Assembly: GCA_012295275.1 (NCBI GenBank) | Contig: CM022679.1 | Location: forward strand, 15,281,842-15,345,841 | Direction: 5' to 3' | Length of the DNA stretch: 64,000 nt | Source: Chrysomallon squamiferum | Taxonomy: Eukaryota; Mollusca; Gastropoda; Neomphalida; Peltospiridae | In this document: in pieces, positions 1 through 29,500 of the stretch | Numbering within the stretch: position 1 is the stretch's first letter | Layout of the letters: the number at the start of each line of letters is the position of its first letter | Position numbers and translations under genes: made by a program | Notes under the pieces: generated by a model | Databases searched by the model: none | Told to the model about the DNA's origin: nothing | What the model saw: only the letters and a program-made list of their open reading frames with translations

Positions 1-3000
1 GTCACTTCTCTTTCACCTACTTTAGGTTTTGCCACAAGCCACAATCTAGGGTTTCCACGGAATCCATACCTGTAATAAAATGTGAATTTAAAGTGAAAAC
101 TGACATATAATATTAACAATAACAACAACAACAACGATGATGATGAATGGTAATAATAAACAATGATAATCACCAAAAAAAAAAGAAAAAAAGTCATTCA
201 TTTAGGAACCATGTGTCAACAATATTTTGCAAAATAAAATATTTCTGCTTTGAAAAAAATAATGTGATTATCATCCAGAGAATAGATAAAATTTCAATAT
301 AATTATGTCTTCATTACTGTGCAGGTTAAAACATATAAATGTCTGTATGAACAGGCATCTGGGATTAAATCATGTAAATGACCAATAAATGAAATTACAG
401 TGTAATTCTGTCAGGGGATATTAATAACAAATATTAATAAATCAATATTGTAGACTCAGTCTTATACTTTCATTTTATCTCATTAAAATATTGCAGGCAC
501 AAGCTTTCTATGACAGCATTAACTAACAACCCGTGTGTATTTTCTAGTGACTGTTTAGTCTGTTTACTCCAAACTTTAATAACAACAGAGCATACAAATT
601 ATCTTGACCCTTCAGACATCTTTTTGTATACATTTGCAATGATTAATTCAGTGTATATAATATTATTTTCATGTTTATGTACATGAAACAACTTGCTCTT
701 AGGTTATATAACACAAATGATCCACTATGAAGGGGTGAGACACATACTGATAGTTAGTTTTCTAAAAAAATTCTTGCCAAAATTTACTCAGTCTATATTA
801 TATTATTTTTATTTAAATTATTTTGTTTTAAATGTTTTTGTACTTGAAATAAACTATCCTAAGATTATACAATACAAATAAACAAACCACAGTCTGTCTG
901 AAGGGAACTGATATATACTGAGAACTAGTTTTCTGACAAGATTCTTGACCTGAGAATGCAACAAATTTGTCATAAATTACTCAGTCAATTTTTTATTATT
1001 TATAATCATGTTACTGTACATGAAATAAACTATCCTAAGATTACACAACACAAACTGACCACAGTCTGTCTGAAGGGGGTGGGGGTATGTTGACAGCCAG
1101 TGTCCCAATGAGATTTTTGACCTCGACAGTGAGAATGAGTCGTGTGTTGGACACCTCTTGCATGGCCTTTTTGATGTACTTGTACTCCGCAGCTTTGTGG
1201 AAGTATTTGGACTGAGTCAGTTTATCCAGGTAATGCATGAACTTCTTGCTAGATGAACTTGTCGACCCACTGGAAAAAATAACAACAAAAAAGTTATTTC
1301 ACTTTTATTATTATAAACACTAGAATATAATTATAAAATGATATAAAAAATATCCATAAACACCTCCCCCAAGCCAAAAAATAAATAATTAAAATAAATC
1401 AATATTCAAATTACAGCAATCAAAAATTATTTGAAAAAAAATAAACTGCTTAGTGATTAACAGTTTTGTCAATTTCTCCAAATCTGTTATCTGTTGTGAA
1501 TTGATCGTAATTATTATTTTTGGTACTAAATAATAATGCTTTGAACATTTCTGAAAACTTTGCATTGGCTGTTAATTTATTGTGATTATTACTTTTAATA
1601 TTAAATAACAGTGTTTTGAAAATTTCGGCAAATCTGTCATCTGTTTGAATGTATCATAATTATTATTTTCAATACAAAATAATAATTTTTCGAACATTTT
1701 TAGAATTCTGTCATCTGCTTAAATGTATCATACTTATTATTTTCAGTAATAAATAACAGTGCTTTGGAAATTTCCAAAACTCTTCATCTGCTGTGAATTT
1801 TTCCTAATTATTATTTTCAGTAATAAATAACAGTGTTTTGGAAATTTCTAAAAACCTCTCTTCAGCTGTGGGTTGTTCTTCGTCCTCATCAGTTGAAGAT
1901 TCAGCGCTGTCTTCCTCATTGGAATCTGTCACTGCTGACCTGCAAATGAAAAAAAATCATTAATTACATTCTAATTTACTTCTAGAGTTTCAATAATTAC
2001 ATCAGAAATGAGGCACCAAGCTAAATAACACTGCAAAATCCTCTTTAAAAAGGAAAAAGAGATCTGGAATAAGTTGAAAGTTGGATTTTGCTAAATAAAA
2101 TACAGAATACAAACAAACTGTTATCTCATTAAACAAAATAATAACAAATAAATAAATTAAATAAACACAACATGAAAATCCAACTATATTTTCTCTAGTT
2201 ACCTTTATTTAATAAAAGTAATGGTGTGAACATAGAGCTATGTAATATGATTGAGTCATTTTATTGTAAATGTAATGAAAAAAGCCCTAAGATCAGTGAC
2301 GTCTTGACCAGTCTTTGCTATTTGTGCAGTATGATATATTTTGGCCTGACAGGAATCTTACATATCACAGAAGTAACAATTGTAGAATTTTATGATCAAT
2401 GCTAATCTAAATTTAAGTCAGAACTGTGTTATTAATATTAACAGAGAATGAATCATGGAACTAAATGCAGAATTATATGACTGACATAAATTCTTTTGTT
2501 ACATTTAAAATATATGTATTTGATCATTAGAAATTTGGTAAATTATTAAAGTAACAAACATAGAATTACTTAACTAACGTTAATTTAAAATCTAAGTCGG
2601 AGAATCACATCTAGAATCAAATGGAGAATCATATGACCATTGCAAAAACTTTTGTTTTACTTTTGCAGTAAAATATATTTTGAATTAAAGGAAATTAACA
2701 AATTAGTTAATGCAAATATTAACAAAATGCAGAATCATTATGACAATAAAAACCTGAAATTTCATTTTTCAGTAAAATATATTTTGGATGTATATATAAA
2801 TGTAGAGGTTTGTGATTAAAACAGAAGTTGAATCATGTTACTAGTACAAATTCTCTTGTGTTTTTTTATACAATAAAATGTTACTGATCAACAGAAAAGT
2901 GCAAAATTAGTGAAATACTTTTCATTTTCTACTTCTTCTTGGTGTACAATGTGAGACTCTTGTCTGGTAAGTTTCATAAGATTAATCTTGGTTTCGATAG

Positions 3001-6000
3001 TCATCTTAAAAGCGCCACTATAGGCAATATCAAGGTCAATCCAGAATCCCCTTTCATCAAGAAAGGGACAGCCTGCTCGGCGAATTGCAGGAATTTCAGT
3101 TCCAAGATCAATATTGGTTATCTGTAATTCTTCAATAAAATATGGCACCTAGACAAAAAAAAAAAAAAAAAGAAACCCTTTAAAAAAATAATTAAAAAAA
3201 CAAAAACAATTAATGTATTTGTTAAATAATACAATGTGTCTGTCATTTATTGAATAAATATTATAACATTAGTTGTTTAATTTACTTATAGGGGAATATT
3301 TATTTCTTAAAATATTTATCAATCCCAGAAAAGGACAAAGAAATCAAAATAAACACTTAAAAAATCAAAACATTAAAAATTCCCCAACATAAAATGAATT
3401 GCTAACATTTAGTAACATAATATAAGATTTAATTAAAATATAAATATATGCCATTTTAATGATTATAATAACTGTTGGAACTAAATTACTTTTCTCTTAA
3501 AATAAACTCCCCCAATTACTTCCTAAACAGTTAAGATTGCAACAATGAAATTACGAAAACATTTGTAGGTTTACTGGAAGAAATGCTGATTATAATTAGT
3601 TTAGAATGAAGATTTAATGATACTTTAGTATAAATATACTTATGATATTTAGGCACTGAACAAAGGTGTTTGTGTTTGTAAAAACACAGTCAAATTAATG
3701 ACTGACAACAGTACAAAAATCACTATGAAAGTAATTAAAAAAAAAAGAATAATAAAAAAAAAATTTCTTCATGTAACAAAATCTACATAAACAAAAAAAA
3801 AAAAAAGAAGAAAAAAAAAATCCATTAAAGAATCCAAAAAAAAATATCTGTCACAAACTGAACAAAATAAGATTAAATAATAAATATGCATTTTCATCTT
3901 ACTAACATGTATTTTACTAAGTTTCTTCTGCAACTTGTCTTTCACTAGTTCTGCCCATTGTTCATCGTGTAAAAAATCCCAGAAACATCGTCCAATCAAT
4001 GCGTTCACCCAGAACAACTGCCGTTCACATATCAATGATCCACTGGTCACTATGTTTGCTGTACTTTCCCTTTTACCCTTTTCTGTGGTTGGACTTGATA
4101 ATAAGGAGGCACTCTCTGCAGGCATAAGTCTGGCCATATATGCTGCAAATTCTGGCAGATTGAAATTTTTTGATGACTGCTCACTGCTAGCTTCGACTGA
4201 TGATACTGAAGACTGCGACTCAGTGCTACCTTGTCGCCGATGGCGAGCAGTCTGGGACAGAAACTGACTGTTGAGGGCATTTCTCAGATCCACCAGATGA
4301 TTTCCTAGCGGCTGATTCGTAGCAGCGGCATTGAAACGTTTGAACCACTCTTCTTTTTCTCGACCTGTTCGTGCAAACAAGTAGAGAATGCTGTTTTCAC
4401 ACTTTTCCTGGCTGACAATCTCAAAACCACTGTCGGTGTCTGGAGTTACAGCATTATTACCTTCTTCCTTTAGGCTAGATTTAGTGCCCATTTCGGCGAG
4501 AGCAATAACAATAGGATACTTTTTACTCCAGATTCTTTTTTTCACGAGCCCTGGAGGCAACAGGAACACTCGGCTTCCTGGTAGTTCAAAATGTCTCTGA
4601 TGAATGAAAGAGGTATGAGGGATAACTTCGTCCCACATGGCACGTTTTGGTACATTTATTTTGGGTCTCTGTAGACGGAGGTGGGTGCCTTCAAGACGTA
4701 CGAATACTGAATGAGCCTGGCCTATATGATAATCATCAACATTGTAGTAAGACAGCTCATTCATCCAACCCTGAAAAAAAATAAAATAATAGCAATAAAG
4801 TTTAGAATTACAAACTGGAAACTCTAGATTTCCATTTAGGAATAACTGTTTTATTCAAAATTAATAATTTAATATTGATGTACACTGCTTACAAAATTTG
4901 TCTATGTTAAAAAAAAATGTTTCATAATAATGAATATTCCACATCAAATACTTAATCTTAATTTTAGTGGAAATTATTGATAACATTTAAAATATCAATT
5001 TAAGATGGGCGTAAAATTGATAACACAGAAAATGAAAAGAACATGGTATGTATATAATTTTGTAATTAAAAAAACGGATCTGCATAAATAATCATATGCA
5101 TTTATTATCAATCGTTTTTTTAAATTTCAAATCACAGAATGTATTATATTTATTAATAATCATCAGACTGAAAAATTGTTATATTATTCTCAAACATCCA
5201 AGTTATAAAAAAAAATATATTTAATAAAAAATAAGATTCAGTTAAAATGAAAAAACAACTGCATATATAATACTTAAAAATATTCAACATATACTCTAAC
5301 ATACATACATACAGACATTTGTAAATTTACAAACAGCAATGAATTTTTATCCAGTATTTGTAACAAATTTTAAATAAAATAATAAAAAAAAGAAAGAAAA
5401 AGATGCTTTGAGTAAGAATATAATGCCTATATTTCAAACACATTAATCTAAGGTTGCATTTATATGCAGATGGTCAGAGTATTTTTGTGAATATATATAA
5501 GAACATGGACATAAATTTATATTTCTAATCATGCAGTGATGTGCAATAAAATAAATAAATAAAATCAATGAAATAAATCATGTGTTTTTTTATTTTGTTA
5601 TCTGGGAGAAATGCCATTAATATAAAGAGCTGCTAAAAAAGAAGAAAAAAGAAAAAAGACGTTGATTTATTTATTTGTTTATTTAAGGGAACACTGAACA
5701 ATAACAGATATAATTCAGTATTTACATAAAGACATTAAATTCCTGTTATTGTGTCAGTGACAGATTTTATTATTAGTGTGCTCATACAGCTGATAACAGC
5801 CTTCAACACCAGGTGCCGATATCTACTTCGTATATTTGATTTGTCGTGTATTATTGTACAAACAAGCCACTGTAACAGTGTATGCATGTCATTTGGTATA
5901 CACAAATTATTTTATCTATTCCATTTATATATTTTGTTCGATTCATAGAGAATACACCTTCCAAAATGTTTTTTTTTTTTTTTTTTTTTTTTAAATAAGT

Positions 6001-9000
6001 AGTTTTTTGTTTTGTTTTTAATTTGAAACTCATGTTATATTGAAAGTATATATTCTCTCTCTGAAATTCAAAATGCATTTCTGATATTGCAAGGAATACC
6101 TTTATCTTTTTTTGTTAATTAATTAAATTATTATTATTGTTGTTGCTATTTTTTATATACGTACAAATAATTAATATACAATGAGTGCTACCAATTTTGC
6201 ATGGTGGTCTTTTTTCTTTATCTTTCATTATGACAAAACCCACAGAGTGAATACAATTCACTGGTCAACATCCTGTATAATATGTGGTCCCAGATGACAT
6301 TTTATAGCCAGCATAAAACATCAGGAGACCAGAAGTCATTTTGTATCCTGGTCTGTGAAGAAAACATGTGACACATGCATGAGTGAGTTCAGTATCAATG
6401 AAAATGTACAGTAACGACACACGCAGACATCTAATTTATTATTTCGGTCCACAATGCATGACTGGCTGTCATGAAAGTTAATTTGTCCTTCTATCAGACT
6501 AGCCATTAATCCATTCTGATACAATTGTAAACAAGCTACCACTGATGTAAACAGCCTGTACAAGATCAGTTGTTGGTATCATTATTTAATTTTGTTATCA
6601 GACGATATTTTTACTCAGTTATGCATGTCACTGCATTCATAAGGTTATATTTAATAACAACAAATGCTTTAAAAAGATGTAATTATTATTCATATAAGAA
6701 TAAAAAAATAAAAAAAAAATAAAAATAAATAAAAAATAAAAAATTCAAGGATAATAACTAAAATAACTTTAATAAAATCTCTTGTGCTAAGCAAAAATAA
6801 AAACAAAAATAAAAATGAGTACTTTGTGTATATTTAACAAATAAAAACAGATATCTGTGTTTAAAACAATGATATGTGATGTTGCTCTGTGTATATATAC
6901 AAGTAGCAGATAATTTATCCAGAAAACTGGAATTACCATAAAATCAATTTTAGACATATATCAACATGTGTATGTTAGATAGAGTTTTGTTTTTCTCTTT
7001 TCACTGTTTATTTTAAATTTTACATATATATTAAGTATTGATCCAGAAAATCTGGATAGTCCAGTCACCTCTGATACCAAGCTTGCTAGACAAATGGTTT
7101 GGTGTGTGTATTACTATGATTAGTCATGACATGTAGTGCAATCTGTGTGAAAAAGCATAAAGCAATGCCATATTTTTCAGATCTGATACTTTCACAATTT
7201 TATACATTTTTGAAATAGATGTAAATTAAAACAGTTTCAGTAAGTATTGATCAGGAAACAGATGTTTGTTATTAGCTGTCAGTTATATTATTCAGTAAAC
7301 AAGGTTGTACATGATATCACATAACAGCTCTGTTAATATAAAAATTAAATAAATAGAAGTAAACAATGTATATTTTAGACTAATTGTGTAAATGAAGCAT
7401 TCTCTGTGGTATAATTGGCAATACTTTAATAGTTTACAGTTTTATAGGCATAAATGACCATGTTAAAAAACAAAATAAATAAATCCATACCTCCTTATCA
7501 TACTGAAGTTTGTGTTTTTCACACTTCATTCTCATTTTAAACATTTAAAATCTGTGAATTTTTTGGATTTTTTCCCCCTTCAAATAAAGCATTACTGGAT
7601 TATTTTTAATATTATTAAATTAAAATAATGAGGCAGAAAATTAGTGATTAGATACAACATTACATTTAATCAACACATACATGTTTAGCTTATTTATCAG
7701 ATTTATTAAGTGCATTTTGTTTTATGGGAAGATTCCATTTAGAAACAAGTTTTATAGTTTCTTTTCTTATTAAAAAAAAACATATATATTAAAAAAAAAA
7801 AAATGGACCCAGTTAATAATAAAAATACATATATTTATATATTTATTTATTTATTTATTTATTTATTTTAAGCTTAATGATGGTATAATATTTAACAAGC
7901 AACTGTAAATTATTATCACAGAACATTTTTAAAAATGTAATATTACTTGACTGTAATAGAGGTGGATGAAAATCATTCACAAATTTAAAGTAAAAATTAA
8001 AAAATTAAAAATAAAATAAAAACAATAAGTAAAGAAAACCAGGAAGAATTTTAAAGTCAGTTTCAATTCATTTTGTCCAAAAACAGCAAATATGTCCTCA
8101 ATGCATCACTTAAGACCCAACAAAGCAGAAAATATGATGAATACAGTTGCCAAGAAACCAAGGGAATAATGATCACACATAAATGTTAACCTGATCGTAA
8201 CCCATGCAGAATCACGTGGAACAGTAGCTGAGGGAAATGTATTGATTTACACTGGCTTTACTTGAAATGACAGCTATAGCATAGACATACAACATTTTTA
8301 AACACATTATTTAATGTTTTTTTCATTTTATTCTGAATCAATTAGGTAACAATGGCAATTTACTGATGATAATTAAGTATGTAAAATTATTAAGCTTTGT
8401 CATAGTTGATAATTAACATAGTTTCAATGTTATTTGATAAACAATGTATCTAACATGTTTTGTTATTCTGAAAACTGTAAATTAGGAAAAGTTTTTTTTT
8501 AAATTAAAAAAAAAAGAAAAAAAGAAAAACACTCAAAACATTATTTTAAAACAAATGGCTATATCTGTATCTAAATTCTTAACTGAAGATTGTAAAGTTA
8601 TATTAATAGTTGTAGTTAGAACTGAAACTGTAGTAATTTCTCTTATTTTCACATGTACATATAAATACCATACTAATCATTCACAGACATACTTATCCAC
8701 AAACACGAAAAAGCATCTATTCCAAATTCTTTTTCATTTTGTTATTGCATTTCTGATTTCTTTTTACCTAATTAAACTACAAACCTTATAAACTCCTTCT
8801 TCAGTGACTGGTTCCTTCATGACAGGGATTGTCATGGGTGGCAGTTCTTCTATAGGAGTCATTCTGAAAGGTTCTCGAGGTGTTGGTGGCTTAACCAGCC
8901 AAGAATAAAATAAAATTAAAGATGATGCAATCACACAACCCATCACAAATCCAGAAAGAAAATCTGGCAAAGGTGTAATGAAGTAAGCAAAGAGACCCAT

Positions 9001-10017
9001 TGAAATGGCCGCCAGTTGCTGAAAAGGAATATTGCTGGTTTTCTTTTCTTGAATATTAACTGTGCCTGTCTCAGGAACTGGGATTTTGGAGATAAATTCT
9101 GAAGAGTCTACAGGATCTGACAGTTCTGATGGATCTGAAAATGTATCATCAGCATGCAATCCACAATCAATTTCTTCAGATGGTGCTGCTGAGTCTACTA
9201 ATCTTGACATTGCAACTGTTGCTGAAGTCTGAAGCTTTCTCTTTCCTATCCTTTTCAGTTTAGATCGTCGTTTTACTGTCATGGATATAGTGGGTGCTCC
9301 AGTGAAATCTTCCATAGGTTCATTAGTATAATATTCATCAATAACCTCAATATCATCAGGTGAATCATCAGGAAGGTCATCAAATTCGTCATCGAAAAGA
9401 TATTTTTCAGGAGGAGGGTTGAGCAATGGATCATTTTCTGGCATAATCTCATGTTTTATTCCTAGTTCTCCTCGAATAATAGGTTTTTTTTCTTCAACTA
9501 TTTCTTCCTTTATGAAGGGATCAGTAGGCAAAACTTTGACATATTCATCTGGAGTTTTCTCTTCTTTAACAATATCTACATTTTCTTTTTCAGGACTTGG
9601 GTTTGCACTGGAGTCTCCAGATTTATCAAATTTCTTGTTAATTGTGTCAGTTATCTTGTCTTTTATTCCAGACAGAATTTCCCGATATTCAGAAACTGAT
9701 GATTTTCCCTTTTTTGACGGTGATGATTTGTCAGCTTCATCAAGGGAAGGTGATGACGAATGAAGTCTTGAAAGTGTAGATTCTTCTGTTGTTCCAGTTC
9801 GTAGTGTGACTTTAGATGTAGCTCTTTCTGACGCCTTTTGTATTTTGTTTTCTTCCACAACCTTGTCAAATTTTCCTGTGAAAACAGTTAAATCTTCATC
9901 TTCTGCTTCTTCCAAAGATTTAAAACTGATCCCCATGCTGCCTGTGTTTAATTTCATGGTTGGCACTTGCTTTGGGGGAGGTGGTCGTGGAGGACGATTG
10001 TCCTTTTTGCTGCTCAT
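1..10017 (-). CDS. TEX2: TEX2 homologue (SMP-domain ER lipid-transfer protein), 3' end cut by window edge
   Basis: Six coding exons, minus strand: 10017-8785, 4770-3907, 3148-2919, 1939-1856, 1269-1060, 69-1 (continues off the window). All junctions have GT/AG and the phases agree; the 1856 donor (GTTTTT) is weak. About 896 residues are visible. The N-terminal 330 residues are acidic and disordered, starting MSSKKDNRPPRPPPPK. A hydrophobic stretch at about 335-374 looks like two membrane passes or a hairpin. Residues 412-560 form a PH-like domain (GWMNEL ... HSVFVRLEGTHLRLQRP ... EEWFKRF). The SMP lipid-binding domain begins near 660 (WVNALIGRCFWDFL, KIHVPYF, RGFWIDLDIAYSG, TLAVNIPPPPSDRLWYGFRG). 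These match TEX2, which is known to act at ER contact sites. Human TEX2 is about 1,130 residues, so only the C-terminus should be missing. The start is the first ATG after a good acceptor at 10021/10022, so a 5' noncoding exon must lie upstream. Confidence 0.93.
4771..8784 (-). other. large TEX2 intron
   Basis: 4.0 kb intron between the disordered/membrane exon and the PH-domain exon. It holds AT-rich sequence, a run of about 24 T at 5968-5991, (TTTA)n near 7838-7870 and A-rich tracts near 6700-6740. I see no coding exon or transposon with recognisable ends in it. Open frames at 5751-5948, 5851-6078, 6336-6563 and 8555-8791 look like chance. Confidence 0.7.
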
Positions 10018-10020
10018 GAT

Positions 10021-11351
10021 TCTAAAAACAAACAAAACATATATGAAAACATGTGATGTTTATCAGGACTAAAATATGTTTAAACAGTTTAATTTAAGTT
10101 AATTTATTTGGGAAATTCATTTGTATTCACACCCATGATAATTTAACCTTTTAAAATGGTTTTCTGTGGAATTTATTAAAATTAATGGCTAAATGAAATT
10201 TAAAATCATAATTTTTTCTTTTTCTTAAGCATGTCTGACCTGATGGTCAAACTGTGTGTGTGTATGTGTTTTAAAGAATTTAGACAGTTTTTGTAACAAT
10301 TGCAGTAATCTGTAAAATGAACATTATAATTTACAAATATATATAAAATTTACTTATTTATAAAATTAAAATTAAATAAAAATACTTCATAATCATAAAA
10401 TAGTATAGACAAAAACTGAAAAAAAGACAAGACTGCAATGTCCACTCATTAATATATACAAAATTATCCTGTTAAATCTATATTGAAATTTGGGATCAGA
10501 ATGCTGAATGGTCCTCATACAGTATTCTATATACAACATACAACAAATTAAACAGACATCTATTACATTAATTTATTTAAAAAAAAAAAAAAAAAAAAAA
10601 CTTTAATGCAACAGTAGTCATTACATTTTCAAGGAAAGGATGAAAAATGAAAATTCAGCTGAAAACAAAATGTTGAATTATTCGTAGCTTTATTTTCCTC
10701 TTGAAAAAGTGTAACTTCAGTTATTCTGATGGATTAAAAATAACAGAAATAAAATAAATGACCTCACCATCGGGTTCAAATAAAATCAACCTGTTGCACT
10801 GTCAAGTATCATACATCTAATGATCTATGCTATGATCTCTACCCATACGACAGACGACTGTTGCCCTTTCGAAACTGTTATATGTTCATTAGTTATACTT
10901 TAATTAAAACCTTCTTGGTATAAAATCAAAATAAATTACCTGATGAACACACCAATTATTTAGGGGTAAAATGGGAATCTGATTTGCATGTTTCTCCGTA
11001 TATAAGAGAAACGTTATTCGTTTCTGTCCGTCTTTCACTCCTCCTACTCCATGTTTATCTATTACGGGGTTAAATCGATGTTTCCTCGATAAAAAAAAAG
11101 CAGAATTTCCTTAGAAGGCTTCACATTTTTTATAGCAAAATATAAATATTACTGACCATGTTTTAGCCAGGATGCAAATATTATATCTTACTGATTATTT
11201 CACTATTAATTATTTGCAGGGTTGTAAAATAAGGAAAGATCCAGTAAATGTGCGAATGAGTTTTGCTGCGGAATTAAATTGAAAACAACATGTTGGAAGT
11301 GTGTTGTCGTGGCTGAGTATTTGCGATTTATACTATGACAAGAAAAAGACT
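10021..11351. promoter_or_regulatory. shared head-to-head promoter region of TEX2 and IRE1
   Basis: The 1,334 bp between the coding starts of TEX2 (minus) and IRE1 (plus) must contain both transcription starts and the TEX2 noncoding first exon. A possible TEX2 leader donor on the minus strand is CAG|GTAATT at 10940/10939, which would join the acceptor at 10021. The stretch is richer in unique sequence than the surrounding introns, apart from an A-run near 10580-10600. I found no convincing TATA box and no ERSE or UPRE element by eye. Confidence 0.55.
11290..11316 (+). CDS. possible upstream ORF in the IRE1 leader (8 codons)
   Basis: ATG at 11290 opens a frame of eight codons (MLEVCCRG) ending at TGA 11314-11316, 35 bases before the IRE1 start ATG. 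It lies in the leader only if transcription starts upstream of 11290, which the sequence does not prove. If present it could lower translation of IRE1 under normal conditions. This is inference. Confidence 0.3.
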   Translation: MLEVCCRG

Positions 11352-26223
<14,872 letters not shown>

Positions 26224-27213
26224 ACATCTACAGAATTTGTTATAATTTGGAGGTTTTAAATTTTTTTAAACTTTATTAAGACATATGTTTTCAGTGCAAT
26301 TTTGTTGTGATATATGGAGAATGTTTTATTTTCGTCATGTGATCTGAGTTGAGATATTTGGGTTTTATTCAGTGATAAATAAGGTTTTAAATGGTTTGCT
26401 TGTGTCAGAGTTCATTTTATGATAACCAGAAGGAAGTGAACAAGAAGGTATTTTTTTAAAAGTTGAGCTAACTGTGTAAGAAATAATATTGTAAACATAG
26501 ATACGATTTTTATGACATGATTAAAATGTTAAGAACATTAATATTTTCCAAAACAAATACTTAAATATATATCTAACTTTTACCTCCTTCTGTTTGTCAT
26601 ATGCCGAACCGGGTTTTTAATAATGTGAATGAAAGATGAATGAAAGATGAATGAATTATGTATTATGAATATATTTGACTGAGTTCAAATAATATCGAGT
26701 ATGGATGTTTTGAATGAGTGTTGATAAACATGTTGTTTATAACGTTTTGTAAATAATACACACATTTTCAAAGAATTACACAAAATATTTATATTCTTAA
26801 CTTACTTAGTCATTGCCAGTAATATTCTGCTGTTTGAAAAGAATATTATTTTCTTAAAACATTTCACAAGTTTATTTTGAATATTGCAGTTGAATTTTTC
26901 TTAGGATCAGGGCTTCCAAATTCCATGCTGTTCATATAAAACATGTAGAAGCTTTCACAGTACCTTTCAAAAAAAATTAAAAAGTAATAATAATAAAATA
27001 AACAAATAAAATAAAATAATGGAAATTATTGGAAAGAAGATTAATTTTTATGGTATTTTAATCAATTTTATTTGAGGTAATTAGAAAAACAGTGCATCAA
27101 GCTACTTAAAATCATTGCAACGAGTGAATCTTAAAATTAATTGAGATGAATTATAAATTAAAATAATCTTTATTCTAGTGCCTTACTTAATATTTTAGAA
27201 CAGTTTCTAAAGT

Positions 27214-27220
27214 TATTTAC

Positions 27221-27259
<39 letters not shown>

Positions 27260-27280
27260 TTTGTTTGTTTGTTTGTTTCA
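27214..27280 (+). repeat. (TTTA)n microsatellite
   Basis: About 12 copies of a TTTA/TTAT unit, ending in four copies of TTTG (GTTTGTTTGTTTG). Confidence 0.85.
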
Positions 27281-27769
27281 AAAGTACACTTGAAAAAGAC
27301 ACTTCCTAAAATTGCACTAATGTCAAAGTAATATTTATTACTGATTTTTAACATATATATTATTATTTTCTCTTTATATTTATTCAGCTTTATCCAGAAG
27401 AATTAAATTATTTCAAAGAATTTAAAATAGTTCTGCAAGGCAAAATTGTGATAAACAGTTATGTTTTTCACTGTTATTGGTTCATTGAAAGTGTGTGATA
27501 AAGTTGTAAAACACCAGCTTATGTATCTACCTCCATATAGAACGTTCTTACAAACATCAGTCTTAATCATATAATTTATTATTATAAAATGTTTTTATCT
27601 GAAATTTACCGTTTTAAATTGTTCATCTTGTTAAATGTTTGTCTTTCATGAGTTTGGCATTGTTTCATATCTGTTCCTTTTGTTTTCATACAGTCCATCA
27701 TTTTTCTTTTCTTTATTTTTCTTTCTTTATTTAATATTACTTTATTTATTAATTATTTCAATTATTATT

Positions 27770-27771
27770 AA

Positions 27772-27820
<49 letters not shown>

Positions 27821-27845
27821 GTTATTATTGTTATTTTTATTATTT
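27770..27845 (+). repeat. (ATT)n microsatellite
   Basis: More than 20 ATT/TTA units with GTT variants near the end. It gives an apparent poly-Ile frame that is not a gene. Confidence 0.85.
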
Positions 27846-28263
27846 TACATTATATTTAAACATAACATTAGTGAAGTATAAATTGTCTCATTTTTATATG
27901 GCAGCATTTCTTGAAATGTGCTTGTTAGAATTCCGGTGCACCTGCAGTTTTTTTTTTTTTTTTTTTTTCATGAAATAATAGTACATATGGTTCAGGAAAG
28001 TAATGTATTATTTTATATTGGTTCAAACACAATTTTTTTTTATTATTATTATTTTTTTTTCATGAAAGAAATACAAATTGATTAATAAATATAACACTCT
28101 GAACCACAGTTAATTAATTAATTTATTTATTTATTTTAAGAATGTCTGACCATTTCATTTATTTGTGAACTTTTGTTATTTTTAAAAATTTTAACAGTAT
28201 TTCTATTTAAGCCAAATTTCATGAAAAACATTTCTGCAATTCAGTCTTGCATATTTGCCTATA

Positions 28264-28279
28264 GAGATATTTATTTATT

Positions 28280-28342
<63 letters not shown>

Positions 28343-28343
28343 T
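28264..28343 (+). repeat. (TTTA)n-(TTA)n microsatellite
   Basis: A short (TTTA)n stretch runs into about 18 TTA units. The poly-Leu frame over it is an artefact. Confidence 0.85.
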
Positions 28344-29405
28344 TGGCAAGTTTAAGATGAACATTTAACTATTGTTCTAACTGATACCATTCTGAGTTAG
28401 GTAATATTTTTCTACAATTCTTATCATCATACTACATAAGTATAATTCTGTTATTAAGAGAAACTAAAATTCAGCTTGATGAGATAAAATAAAATTTTAC
28501 ACTAATTATAAAACTTTAAGAATTATGTTTGTCATATTGTTGATCAGAAAATAAATTTCGTTTTGAATTGTTAGTATCATGTATATAAAAATGCTTTGTA
28601 TATTTTATTTATTTCGCTTTCACATATGCCTCTGTGATCATGTAGATTTAACAAAGGAAAACTCACTGGTCATGGAATATTTAAAATAATAGCAATTATT
28701 TTGTATATTGTTGTTATTCCTCTTCATTCAAGAGAAAACGCACAATACACAGTTTTCAACCAGTACTGATTTACATGTTAATTAGCACTAATTATTGTTA
28801 CAATTAAATAACTTGGGACCAGTAATAATTTTATTTTTTTGTTATATATATCTGATAAGTAATTGAAATACACTTGTTTATTTTGAAGTAATTGATTTAA
28901 CAGAGTATAACATCAGTTTGCTTGGGGATTTCACATTTTCCCATGTCCTTTAATAATATTTCATACATAAACATGGATAAACTAAGAATACAACAATTCA
29001 TTAGTTGTTTACTTAGTTCATCAGAGTTTTAATTATTATTATTGGGGTTTTTTTTTCACTTTCTTATACATAAAATGTTTAACTGTACTTTATTGTTAGC
29101 AAAGATTGGTGGCTGGTGATCAAAACAATAGATAGTAATTATGAAGGATGTATTTGTTACTGTTAGATCATTAGGACATCTAAAGCTCGGCATACACATA
29201 AAATTTATATAAATTTTAACTGGAATAAAATACTAATTAGTCTGAAATTGTTTGTAAAATCTGAGAGTAATGTATGAACTGAATCCATATCAGAAATCTT
29301 TTTTTATATTAACATGAGATGTCACAGATGAGAGGAGCAGAAACATTTATGTCCATTTATTGCACAAATGTAACCATGTTTTTTCCAATTTTCTGGGGTT
29401 TTATT

Positions 29406-29420
29406 TGTTTGTTTGTTTGT

Positions 29421-29455
<35 letters not shown>

Positions 29456-29500
29456 TTTTATTTATTATTATTGTTGTTATTGTTATTATTATTATTAATA
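29406..29500 (+). repeat. (TTTG)n-(TTTA)n-(TTA)n microsatellite
   Basis: The same order of units as at 27214 and 28264, suggesting a common starting sequence such as the tail of an old retroelement, or independent slippage of T-rich DNA. Confidence 0.8.

Noticed and set aside
3935-4600. Plus-strand frames over the TEX2 PH-domain exon
   Set aside because: Antisense shadows of a well-supported exon.
27635-28355. Poly-Ile and poly-Leu open frames
   Set aside because: Products of (TTA)n and (ATT)n microsatellites.
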